A DNA stretch of 33,678 nucleotides from Fictibacillus arsenicus (lineage in GTDB: Bacteria; Bacillota; Bacilli; Bacillales; Fictibacillaceae): assembly GCF_001999465.1 (NCBI RefSeq), contig NZ_MQMF01000009.1:1-33678 (forward strand), written 5' to 3'. Under the pieces are notes generated by a model. That model worked only from the letters and a program-made list of their open reading frames with translations, made no database searches and was not told the DNA's origin. Each line of letters starts with the position of its first letter. Within the stretch, counting starts at the first letter, position 1. Of this stretch, positions 1-6,891 are shown one piece after another. The position numbers were made by a program, and so were the translations under genes.

Positions 1-73
1 TCCCTTACCTTTGCTTTTGTTCAGTTTTCAAAGAACTTCATCGCGTTACTTTCTTAAAGCAGCGACAAAAACT
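1..73 (-). other. Leader of an rRNA operon running leftwards out of the window
   Basis: Read on the minus strand, this stretch follows two tandem promoters and contains GTTCTTTGAAAACTGAAC, the sequence typical of the transcribed leader just upstream of 16S rRNA in Bacillus. The 16S gene itself is not in the window and should begin to the left of base 1. The assignment rests on the leader motif and the promoter pair. Confidence 0.7.
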
Positions 74-103
74 ATCTTACCACATATCTTCTATGGGATG
101 CAA
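74..103 (-). promoter_or_regulatory. rRNA operon promoter P2
   Basis: On the minus strand, a -35 TTGCAT (98-103) and a -10 TAAGAT (74-79) are 18 bp apart. The site lies about 95 bp downstream of a second promoter, the spacing expected of tandem rrn promoters in Bacillus. Transcription runs leftwards into the rRNA leader. Confidence 0.65.
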
Positions 104-170
104 GTACTTTTTTGAAAAAGTTTTGTTTGTTTTTGTCGAGAAATATGTAAGAAAAGCAACAACGTTTATT

Positions 171-199
171 ACTATATCAGCGTTCTGAAGCACCGTCAA
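171..199 (-). promoter_or_regulatory. rRNA operon promoter P1
   Basis: On the minus strand, TTGACG (194-199) and TATAGT (171-176) are exactly 17 bp apart, close to the SigA consensus. An A/T-tract-rich stretch lies directly upstream (200-225) and could act as an UP element. It is read away from pncB towards the rRNA leader. Confidence 0.75.
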
Positions 200-218
200 C
201 GGTTTTTTAAAGTTTTTA

Positions 219-251
219 TAAAAAAACCTCTTTTCACATTTGAAAAGAGGT
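219..251 (-). terminator. Terminator of pncB
   Basis: An 11-bp perfect stem (226-236 with 241-251) with a 4-base loop is followed on the minus strand by a run of T. It closes the pncB transcript just before the rRNA promoters. Confidence 0.85.
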
Positions 252-259
252 CTTGTAGT

Positions 260-1693
260 CTATAAAGAATACTTTTCTAGAAGGTCGTTTTTCGTCTTCC
301 ACACTTTTTCAGAAAGGTCTACAAAGTATTCTTGAGGGTTGAGTCTTCTTAAATGCTGCGGCCAGAACAACTGAAGCTGTGCTTGGTGGTAGCTTCGGAT
401 TTCTTCCAAATTAGGCAGCTCATATACAAGCTTTCCTTCTATATAAATAGGTTGAAGAAGCTCTTCTGCAGTAAATGAAGATACTACCTTATTCTTATAG
501 GTGTGAATCGGATCGAAAAGCTTGATGTCTTTTTCTGGGATTACTTCATCCTCCATCGCAATATAATCCGCTTCCGCTTTACCTTTATTATTTATAATCC
601 TATAGACCTTCTTATAACCCGGTGTCGTTATCTTTTCTACATTAGAAGAGATTTTGATCGTAGGGACGTATTCACCATCTTCATATTTTGCTACAACTTT
701 ATATACGCCGCCAAGTGCTGGCTGGTCAGATGCGGTAATCAGCTGAGTCCCGACACCCCAAGATGTAATTTTGGCCCCTTGAGTTTTAAGGTCTGTAATA
801 ACGTCATCATCTAAGTCATTACTTGCAACAATTACTGTGTCATGCAGTCCTGCCTCGTCCAGCATTTTACGGGCTTGGATTGAAAAGTAAGCTAAATCCC
901 CGCTGTCCAGCCGAATCCCTTTCAGCGACTTTCCTTCTTCCTTCATCTTCAGCCCGACTTTTATAGCATTAGGGACTCCGCTTTTTAACGTATTATACGT
1001 ATCAACTAGAAGAATACTTTGATCTGGCAGCGCTTTTGCGAAACGTTCAAATGCCTCTTCCTCAGAATCATGATCTTGAACCCATGCATGTGCGTGCGTG
1101 CCTTTTGTCGGGATCCCAAAGAGCTTTCCTGCGCGCATGTTTGAAGTTGCATCAAATCCTGCAATGTACGCGGCACGCGCGCCCCAGATCGCTGCATCCG
1201 CCTCTTGAGCACGGCGTGTGCCGAATTCCATTAACTGATCTTCTTTTGCAACATGACGAATACGTGCAGCCTTTGTTGCAATTAATGTCTGATAGTTCAT
1301 AAAGTTGAGGAGAGCAGTCTCCAGCAAATGAGCCTCGAACACACGGCATTTAATTCGAATTAACGGTTCGTTTGGAAAAACAACCGTGCCTTCTTTTACA
1401 GAAAAAAGCTCCCCCGTAAATTGAAAGTTCTTTAGCTCGTTTAAAAAGTCTTCATCATATTGCTCTTCCTGTGTTCTTAAATAATCAATATCTTCATCAT
1501 TAAAACGTAAGTGGTTTACATATTGGATAATTCGCTCAAGCCCTGCGAATACAGCATATCCGCTCTTAAAGGGGTTCTTTCGGAAAAAGGCTTCAAACAC
1601 TCTAATGTTATTATGCGTTCCGTTTTTCCAATGGGCGTACATCATATTAATCTGGTATTTGTCTGTATGCAGTGCTAAATCTTCATAGCTCAT
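260..1693 (-). CDS. pncB: Nicotinate phosphoribosyltransferase
   Basis: This 477-residue cytoplasmic enzyme of NAD salvage joins nicotinate to PRPP, using ATP, to give nicotinate mononucleotide. It is the B. subtilis YueK/PncB type. The N-terminus (LALHTDKYQINMMYA), the GTHAHAW motif near residues 198-204 containing the conserved histidines, the LDSGDL motif and the SNDLDD motif are all characteristic. I start it at the ATG at 1693 because AAAGGCGGG lies just upstream and the family begins with MSxxDLALHTDKYQ. The open frame runs 30 codons further upstream into non-homologous sequence and the preceding terminator. It stands alone, with its own terminator on the left and a terminator-like hairpin on the right. 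No NiaR-type operator was recognised. Confidence 0.95.
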   Translation of the reverse strand: MSYEDLALHTDKYQINMMYAHWKNGTHNNIRVFEAFFRKNPFKSGYAVFAGLERIIQYVNHLRFNDEDIDYLRTQEEQYDEDFLNELKNFQFTGELFSVKEGTVVFPNEPLIRIKCRVFEAHLLETALLNFMNYQTLIATKAARIRHVAKEDQLMEFGTRRAQEADAAIWGARAAYIAGFDATSNMRAGKLFGIPTKGTHAHAWVQDHDSEEEAFERFAKALPDQSILLVDTYNTLKSGVPNAIKVGLKMKEEGKSLKGIRLDSGDLAYFSIQARKMLDEAGLHDTVIVASNDLDDDVITDLKTQGAKITSWGVGTQLITASDQPALGGVYKVVAKYEDGEYVPTIKISSNVEKITTPGYKKVYRIINNKGKAEADYIAMEDEVIPEKDIKLFDPIHTYKNKVVSSFTAEELLQPIYIEGKLVYELPNLEEIRSYHQAQLQLFWPQHLRRLNPQEYFVDLSEKVWKTKNDLLEKYSL

Positions 1694-1754
1694 CTCGGAA
1701 TCCCGCCTTTCTCTTGTACATTTTTCTCTTATTGTACGATTGTTAAACATTTTA

Positions 1755-1780
1755 AAAGGCCCGGCAACAAAAATGCCGAG
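1755..1780 (-). terminator. Possible terminator after the gene remnant
   Basis: On the minus strand, CGGCA (1774-1778) can pair with TGCCG (1762-1766) across a short T-rich loop, followed by CCTTTTAAAA. The stem is short, so this is a modest candidate for ending transcription from the transglutaminase side before pncB. Confidence 0.45.
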
Positions 1781-1788
1781 CAAAATAA

Positions 1789-2133
1789 TTATTCTACAAT
1801 TGATATTTTCTTTTCTGCCGATTTTGAGTTACTTCCATCCATTACTAATTCACCTTGAAGCTTCTCTCCATTTTCCCCATAGGCATCTTTTATTGATGGC
1901 CAGGTGCTGTCTAGAGGGCTCACGCTGATGACTAGCTCGTAATCCTTGACGTCTTTTAACTTTTTATTAGTCTGAGGTTTTTCAATTATCATTCTGTAGG
2001 AACCATCAGGATGAACATCAACTACATCTTGAAAGCCTGATGTAATGAAATCAGGGATATCAATTTTCCCTCTTAATCGAGTTTCTTCTAATAAGTTGGT
2101 TTTTCCTTCAACAAATAAGTATCTTCGGCTCTA
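1789..2133 (-). pseudogene. C-terminal remnant of a secreted-protein gene (no start, in-frame TAG)
   Basis: An open frame of 113 codons runs from just after an in-frame TAG (2131-2133) to a stop at 1789. It has no ATG, GTG or TTG in its first 46 codons; the first ATG is at 1992 with no ribosome binding site. The peptide reads like an extracellular beta-sandwich unit: EGKTNLLEETRLRGKI early on, then HPDGSYRM, resembling the TNLPDGT-type repeat in Firmicute surface proteins (recalled pattern, not searched). Upstream of the TAG the same frame continues 37 codons to the stop of the transglutaminase gene, with a leucine-rich stretch but no start codon. I read it as the decayed tail of a gene; an unusual-start small gene using the ATG at 1992 (67 residues) is the alternative. 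Confidence 0.5.
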
Positions 2134-2244
2134 TCTGCCGTTCTTTGGATTATATTTGGCGCGCAATAACAACAGGAGTAATAAACGACTCTTCCCCCAA
2201 AAAAAATTAAACTTAAGGGGACAACCATTCCATACTTCAAGTAC

Positions 2245-3366
2245 TTAAAATTCTATTTCTTTCTTGGTATGTGTCTTCTGAAACTCTGCTGGTTTTGGAT
2301 CGAAGTATTCCATCGTGAATTTAGGTACGAACTTGTTGTTCTGCAGGTAACCTGAACCCCATGTTGGATCCATCGTTAGCCAGCGTCCATCCACTTTGGT
2401 CTCCACCCAAGCATGGTTTTGGCCTGCGTATCCTGTCACCATCTGTGTTTCCAATCCGCTTGCTCGCAATAATGCAATTGCCAAATAAGCGAAGTCCTGA
2501 CATACACCTTTTTTCTCATCCAGCGTTTTCAATGCGCTATCATCAAATTCAAATGTGCGATTGTTCAGTTTATCAACGTCATAGCTCACGTTTTTGGCAA
2601 CATATTCGTAGACAGCAAAGGCTTTTTCTTTTTCCGTTTTCTTATTCTTTGTTAGCTGATCGGCCAACTTTTTAATCGCAGGAGCGTCTGACTGAATTCC
2701 TCTTGAAGGCAGGGTAAACCGCTGGTCTTGTGCATTTGTGTTCTCTACTGTAAAACCTGCTACTCCTACAAAGTGCTGTACATATCCATTCGTTAATGTG
2801 AAATCTGGGGCCATTAAAGAAACTTCATATTTACCTGGACCAAATCTCAGGAAGAACTCCCCTTCAAATTCATTGTTTTTTACCGGAATGGCGTACATAG
2901 CCTTCTGATCATCTTTTTCGGTTTGCACAAAAACATTATCTGTTTTATTCGCATCTTTTCCTCTAGGGTCGATACTTCCTTTAATTTTATAAGTTAGATC
3001 TGTCTCTTCACCGCCAACTTCAGGAGTCTCAAGATGGAAGCCCTTTTCTTTGTAAGCCGAAGAATAATTAATAGGTTCATAGGATTCACTTGATAGATTT
3101 TTCACATACAGATTTGCAGCTTCAGAATAATAGTCCGACATCCCCTCTTTCGGTGTCATAATTTGGACTTCATGAACGCCTTCTCCATAATAAAGAGGGA
3201 TTTTCTTGCTGAACTTTCCCTTCTCCACAGGAATCATGATTTTTGTAGACTCACTCTCTTTTTTAAGTTCAACCATAAGCTGCTCTACACTGGTATCTAC
3301 TACTTCTCCTGCTAATTCAAAAGATCCATCTATTTCCATATACCCATTTATGGAATTTTTTAGCAC
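2245..3366 (-). CDS. Transglutaminase-like protein, catalytic part of a probably frameshifted secreted protein
   Basis: The 373 residues contain two related beta-rich repeat units (about 15-90 and 125-210), then a transglutaminase-like cysteine protease/transferase domain. The triad is visible as Cys289 (GVCQDF), His318 (NHAWVE) and Asp333 (MDPTWGSG). There is no signal peptide, although the N-terminal repeats and family suggest an extracellular protein. The start is a GTG (3364-3366) sharing one base with the TAG of the preceding lipoprotein gene. The only ribosome-binding-like sequence, AAGG, is too close to it. The preceding lipoprotein carries a third copy of the same repeat. One added G in the GG at 3370-3371 would fuse both into one lipoprotein of about 557 residues. 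So this is probably the C-terminal two-thirds of a split gene; true translational coupling is the alternative. Confidence 0.75.
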   Translation of the reverse strand: MLKNSINGYMEIDGSFELAGEVVDTSVEQLMVELKKESESTKIMIPVEKGKFSKKIPLYYGEGVHEVQIMTPKEGMSDYYSEAANLYVKNLSSESYEPINYSSAYKEKGFHLETPEVGGEETDLTYKIKGSIDPRGKDANKTDNVFVQTEKDDQKAMYAIPVKNNEFEGEFFLRFGPGKYEVSLMAPDFTLTNGYVQHFVGVAGFTVENTNAQDQRFTLPSRGIQSDAPAIKKLADQLTKNKKTEKEKAFAVYEYVAKNVSYDVDKLNNRTFEFDDSALKTLDEKKGVCQDFAYLAIALLRASGLETQMVTGYAGQNHAWVETKVDGRWLTMDPTWGSGYLQNNKFVPKFTMEYFDPKPAEFQKTHTKKEIEF

Positions 3367-3917
3367 TAACCTTGTTTAAGAGCGTTTTTTGTGAGTGCTA
3401 CGTCACGTTTCACTTCTGGATTCACATTTTCAACATCAAACTCTGCAATATCGTAAAAGTAATCTTCCGCTTTATCACTAGGCACACTGACTTTTACAGA
3501 ATAGTTTCCCTTCCCGTTAAAGAGCTGTACTCTCTGCTCAAACTTTCCGTCTTTAATCAGTGCATAGTAGCTTAATTCCCTTCCAGCGGGACCTTCTTCT
3601 TCACTTCTCACCTTAATCCATACGTAATCAGACTTAAATCCGCTATATTTTTTTGCTTTTCCTTTGACTAAAACGCTAGAATTCGTCGTAAACTCTTTAT
3701 ATTTCGGGCTTGATAAAGAAGCTTCAACCTCTTCCGCATAAGGAAGCAGCTCAAGCTTCTCTAACTTTTCGTCTTGGTTCGCTTCTTCAGCAAGAGCGGT
3801 GTATTTGTCCTTTTTTTCTTCTTTCTCTGTTTGATTAGAAGCATCCTGATCAGCGCTACATGCAGTCAGGGCGACGATAAAAAGCGAAAGAATCATACTC
3901 AAAAGTTTAGTTTTCAT
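3366..3917 (-). CDS. Lipoprotein, N-terminal part of the split transglutaminase protein
   Basis: This 183-residue protein has a lipoprotein signal peptide: basic N-terminus, hydrophobic core and lipobox LTAC with Cys20 as the lipidated residue. A charged linker (about 25-75) leads to one beta-rich repeat (about 80-170, ending in EFDVENVNPEVKRD). Equivalent units occur twice in the next gene, where the pattern ends in LYVKNLS and FTVENT. The ATG at 3917 has AGAGGAG eight bases upstream. The frame stops at the TAG that overlaps the GTG start of the transglutaminase gene by one base. It probably anchors the catalytic domain to the outer face of the membrane when the frame is intact. As written, the product would be a lipoprotein without catalytic domain. 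Confidence 0.7.
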   Translation of the reverse strand: MKTKLLSMILSLFIVALTACSADQDASNQTEKEEKKDKYTALAEEANQDEKLEKLELLPYAEEVEASLSSPKYKEFTTNSSVLVKGKAKKYSGFKSDYVWIKVRSEEEGPAGRELSYYALIKDGKFEQRVQLFNGKGNYSVKVSVPSDKAEDYFYDIAEFDVENVNPEVKRDVALTKNALKQG

Positions 3918-3942
3918 TCTTTAATCTCCTCTGAACGTATTC

Positions 3943-3971
3943 AAAAAGAAAGAGATGGGGTTGCCATCTCT
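3943..3971 (-). terminator. Terminator after the 52-residue peptide gene
   Basis: An 8-bp perfect stem (3951-3958 with 3964-3971) with a 5-base loop is followed on the minus strand by TTCTTTTT. It separates the small peptide gene from the lipoprotein gene. Confidence 0.8.
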
Positions 3972-4061
3972 AGTTGTACGTTCTAATTTTGCGATGCTTT
4001 ATTAATCAGTTTAAAGACTCTATCTGGTCCTTCATAAACCACCACCGCCATTATTGTTTAG

Positions 4062-4220
4062 CTAATTTATTTTTTCTCCCTGTTCAATTGTTGGGGTTAG
4101 CTGAGATTTCGTGTAATCAATTCCTCCAGACCCATTTGTACTGGCAAGGCATGCTGTATGGGTGAGACCAAAACAAGCATCCGCAAACATCCAAAATAGT
4201 ACGAGCCACTTTGCTTTCAT
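4062..4220 (-). CDS. Small secreted or membrane peptide (52 residues), unknown function
   Basis: An ATG at 4220 is preceded by a full Shine-Dalgarno sequence, AGGAGG, at good spacing, and the frame runs 52 codons to a TAG at 4062-4064. The product starts MKAKWLVLFW, a basic end followed by a hydrophobic segment to about residue 26 (ending TACLAS), then a short polar tail with SGGIDYTKSQ. This looks like a signal peptide or single membrane anchor with a roughly 26-residue exported tail. Two cysteines (16 and 24) lie in the hydrophobic part, but the residues before them do not form a proper lipobox. A terminator follows at 3943-3971, so it is probably its own transcription unit. I do not recognise a family. 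Confidence 0.6.
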   Translation of the reverse strand: MKAKWLVLFWMFADACFGLTHTACLASTNGSGGIDYTKSQLTPTIEQGEKIN

Positions 4221-4320
4221 TTCTTATCCTCCTGTACCGTTCAATCCTTATAATGTTTCATAATACCCCACTTTTTAAAGGATTGACTATACATAATAGG
4301 AAATTTTTACAAGTTAGTAA

Positions 4321-4345
4321 AAAGGTGCCCGGTCCTTTGTACTAA
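4321..4345 (-). terminator. Weak terminator candidate after the prepilin peptidase
   Basis: On the minus strand, AAAGG and CCTTT can pair across an 8-base GC-rich loop, followed by TTTTTAC. The stem is only 5 bp. Confidence 0.35.
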
Positions 4346-4359
4346 CATTCTATGATGCT

Positions 4360-5106
4360 TTATATATAAAAATTTAGCAGCTCTAACTGGTAATAAAAAG
4401 TTACAATCGAACCTAAAGCTAAATACGGCCCAAACGGTAAAGCTGTTTTTCGAGTAAACTTCTTCATCAACAAACCTATAACGCCGACAATTAAACCCAC
4501 AACAGACCCGATCATTAGTGTTAAAAACGTCCCCTGAAACCCAAGCACCAGCCCTAATACACCCATCAGCTTAATATCTCCGCCCCCAATCCCGCCTTTT
4601 GATAAAATCGCAAGCAGCAGCAGAAAACAAAAGCCGAGCAAGCCTCCAGCCACTGCATCTAGCCAGCTTCTAAATTCAAACACGACTTGCAGGATCAAAA
4701 ACCACACAAAGAACACGATCAATACTTTATCTGAAATGATGAAATACAATAAATCCGATACAAAAATTATGGCGCACAGCAAAATGAGCGAGCATGCTAA
4801 TAGAAGCTCCACGGAGAAACCATATTTCAAAAAGGAGAACGCGTATATTCCACCTGTTAATAATTCCACGACTGTATAGATGACAGGAATGCGCTTTTTA
4901 CACGTCCCGCACTTCCCACCTGCCACTAAGAAAGAAACAATCGGAAACAGCTCATACCATTTCAGCTGTTTTTCACAATGGTCACACTGTGAGCGTTCAA
5001 TGCCCATCACCTTCATTTTCTTTGGCAAACGGTAGCCTACTACTCCGCCAAATGAAGCCAGTACTGCTCCTAAAATAAAAAACCACACGCTCCACATCGT
5101 TTCCAT
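4360..5106 (-). CDS. comC: Prepilin peptidase (type IV leader peptidase), ComC type
   Basis: This 248-residue membrane enzyme cleaves the leader from type IV pilin-like proteins, and usually N-methylates the new N-terminus. In Bacillus it processes the ComG pseudopilins of the DNA-uptake machinery. The N-terminal domain has the two-CxxC zinc pattern (CDHC and CGTC). The catalytic aspartates are visible in VSDLLYF and in GGGDIKLMG. About seven hydrophobic segments follow. The ATG at 5106 is preceded by AAGGAG with a purine-rich spacer. It is a lone gene here, between the small peptide gene and pbuG, with no competence genes beside it. The symbol is by similarity to the B. subtilis gene. Confidence 0.92.
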   Translation of the reverse strand: METMWSVWFFILGAVLASFGGVVGYRLPKKMKVMGIERSQCDHCEKQLKWYELFPIVSFLVAGGKCGTCKKRIPVIYTVVELLTGGIYAFSFLKYGFSVELLLACSLILLCAIIFVSDLLYFIISDKVLIVFFVWFLILQVVFEFRSWLDAVAGGLLGFCFLLLLAILSKGGIGGGDIKLMGVLGLVLGFQGTFLTLMIGSVVGLIVGVIGLLMKKFTRKTALPFGPYLALGSIVTFYYQLELLNFYI

Positions 5107-5220
5107 TTCCCCACTTCTCCTTAACGCTCAATCTGCACAATATTATAATGAAGAAACTATATTTCCGCACCTTTCTTCTTTAAAGTTATCGGCTTATTTT
5201 TTCTATTATTTTCCTGAAAT

Positions 5221-5253
5221 ATAAAAAAGGAATGCCCGCTTTCGGACATTCCT
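5221..5253 (-). terminator. Terminator of pbuG
   Basis: On the minus strand, AGGAATG (5247-5253) pairs with CATTCCT (5228-5234), with an inner CC/GG extension, followed by TTTTTTAT. It ends the permease transcript. Confidence 0.85.
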
Positions 5254-5267
5254 GCTAATGATTCTCT

Positions 5268-6566
5268 CTATTCTACTAAGAATACGAAGTAACTGATAAA
5301 GATTACGAATAGTACCCACATGATCGGATGAATTTCTTTTGCGCGGCCTTTTACAGTCATCGTTAATGGATACATAACGAATCCTAGTGCGATTCCTGTT
5401 GCGATGCTGTATGTGAGCGGCATTGCGATCAATGTTAAGAACGCTGGTACAGCAATTTCTAAACGGTCCCATTTGATTTTACTCAACACTGAAACCATCA
5501 ATACACCTACGATAATCAATGCTGGTGCGGTTACAGATGGTGTTACAACAACTAGTAATGGTGAGAAGAATAATGCAAATAAGAATAGTGCGCCTGTTAC
5601 TACAGATGTGAAACCAGTACGTCCGCCTGCTGCTACACCTGAAGCTGACTCGATGTAAGCTGTTGTTGAAGATGTACCTAGAACTGCTCCGACTGCGATT
5701 GCTGATGAATCGGCAAGCAATGCTTTTCCTGCACGAGGCAGTTTGTTGTCTTTCATGATACCTGCTTGGGAAGAAACTGCCATTAGCGTCCCCGCAGTAT
5801 CAAAGAAATCAACGATAAAGAACGTTAGGACGACGATCATCATTTCTACAGTGAAAATTTGATCAAAGTGGCTGAATGCCTGGCCGAATGTTGGCGCAAG
5901 GCTTGGGATAGCCCCTACGATTTTATCAGGTTTATCGATCAAGCCAGTGAATATACCTACAACTGCTGTAATCACCATCCCGTAGAAGATTCCTCCGCGG
6001 ATATTTCGGATCATCATAAGAATCGTTACGATGAAGCCAAAGATTGCTAGCAACGTTGGTCCTTGTGTTAAGTCGCCAAGAGACACGAGTGTTGCTTTAT
6101 TTTCAGCGATGATTCCTGCATTTTTCAAACCGATAAAAGCAATAAATAGTCCAATACCAGATGCGGCTGCAAACTTTAAATCTTGAGGAATTGCGTTAAT
6201 GATTGTTTCGCGAATCTTAAATAATGTAATAAAAATAAAGATAATTCCAGACATCAATACCCCGGCAAGTGCAGTCTGCCAAGGAATACCCATTACTAAA
6301 ACAACAGAGTATGCAAAAAATGCATTAAGTCCCATACCCGGTGCTAGCGCGATCGGATATTTTGCGACGATTCCCATGAACAATGTTCCAAATGCTGCAG
6401 CAAGTGCAGTAGCTGTAAATACAGCTCCTTTATCCATGCCAGCGTCACCAAGAACCATCGGGTTAACGAATAAAATATAAGCCATCGCAAGAAATGTCGT
6501 TAAACCTGCTGTTGCTTCTTTTTTATAACTTGTATTAAAATCCTTAAAGCCAAAATACCGTTCCAT
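5268..6566 (-). CDS. pbuG: Guanine/hypoxanthine permease, NCS2 family (AzgA/PbuG type)
   Basis: This 432-residue integral membrane transporter imports hypoxanthine and guanine by proton symport. It opens with ERYFGFKDFNTSYKKEATAGLTTFLAMAY in pieces typical of PbuG, has VNPMVLGDAGM, the APGMGLNAFFAY motif in the substrate region, FFDTAGTL, and GTSSTTAYIESASG. About 12-14 hydrophobic segments are visible. The start is the ATG at 6566 after GGGGGAAAAGAG. The open frame continues 41 codons upstream, but those codons translate the riboswitch terminator and so are not coding. The gene lies behind a SigA promoter (6801-6829), a purine aptamer (6702-6776) and a terminator (6597-6635), and is therefore expected to be shut off when guanine or hypoxanthine is plentiful. 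Confidence 0.95.
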   Translation of the reverse strand: MERYFGFKDFNTSYKKEATAGLTTFLAMAYILFVNPMVLGDAGMDKGAVFTATALAAAFGTLFMGIVAKYPIALAPGMGLNAFFAYSVVLVMGIPWQTALAGVLMSGIIFIFITLFKIRETIINAIPQDLKFAAASGIGLFIAFIGLKNAGIIAENKATLVSLGDLTQGPTLLAIFGFIVTILMMIRNIRGGIFYGMVITAVVGIFTGLIDKPDKIVGAIPSLAPTFGQAFSHFDQIFTVEMMIVVLTFFIVDFFDTAGTLMAVSSQAGIMKDNKLPRAGKALLADSSAIAVGAVLGTSSTTAYIESASGVAAGGRTGFTSVVTGALFLFALFFSPLLVVVTPSVTAPALIIVGVLMVSVLSKIKWDRLEIAVPAFLTLIAMPLTYSIATGIALGFVMYPLTMTVKGRAKEIHPIMWVLFVIFISYFVFLVE

Positions 6567-6596
6567 CTCTCTTTTCCCCCTATACGCGCCTACGCA

Positions 6597-6635
6597 TGAA
6601 AAACAAAAGACCCAAGGGACTAAGCCCTTGGGTCT
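6597..6635 (-). terminator. Riboswitch-controlled terminator upstream of pbuG
   Basis: An 11-bp perfect stem (6608-6618 with 6625-6635) and a 6-base loop are followed on the minus strand by TTTTGTTTTT. It lies between the purine aptamer and the pbuG start and is the expression platform for premature termination. Confidence 0.88.
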
Positions 6636-6701
6636 GAATACGAAAAGATTAAAGAAACCGTACATATGCCAAAAAATGAACACATGCAATATTTCAATAA
6701 T

Positions 6702-6776
6702 CCTCCGTAGTCAGACCATTTACGGCAGTCTGGTAGAAACTTTCGGGCCATATCCCCGATATTATACGTAGGAAAT
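6702..6776 (-). promoter_or_regulatory. Purine riboswitch aptamer (guanine/hypoxanthine class) of pbuG
   Basis: On the minus strand, the conserved purine aptamer is complete: P1 arms around TACGTATAAT and GACTACGGAGG, P2 with loop GGATATGG, the junction GTTTCTACC, P3 with loop CCGTAAA, and GACTACG. The ligand-pairing base after GA is C, which specifies guanine/hypoxanthine rather than adenine. The P1 helix has one apparent mismatch. The following terminator makes this an OFF switch. Confidence 0.93.
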
Positions 6777-6800
6777 TCATTTGATTTTATTTACATCTTG

Positions 6801-6829
6801 AGTATAGGTCGAACTTTGTCGTTCGTCAA
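6801..6829 (-). promoter_or_regulatory. SigA promoter of the pbuG riboswitch transcript
   Basis: TTGACG (6824-6829) and TATACT (6801-6806) on the minus strand are 17 bp apart, near consensus. The expected start of transcription lies about 20 bases before the aptamer. Confidence 0.85.
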
Positions 6830-6891
6830 GCACTTTTCCGAATAATTATATGTTATTTTGCTATAATCGTTCGTCTTTTACTTTTTTAACC

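Noticed and set aside
3983-4051. 22-residue frame MAVVVYEGPDRVFKLINKASQN after the small peptide gene
   Set aside because: It has no ribosome binding site; it is noted only because it lies in the same transcript as the 52-residue peptide.
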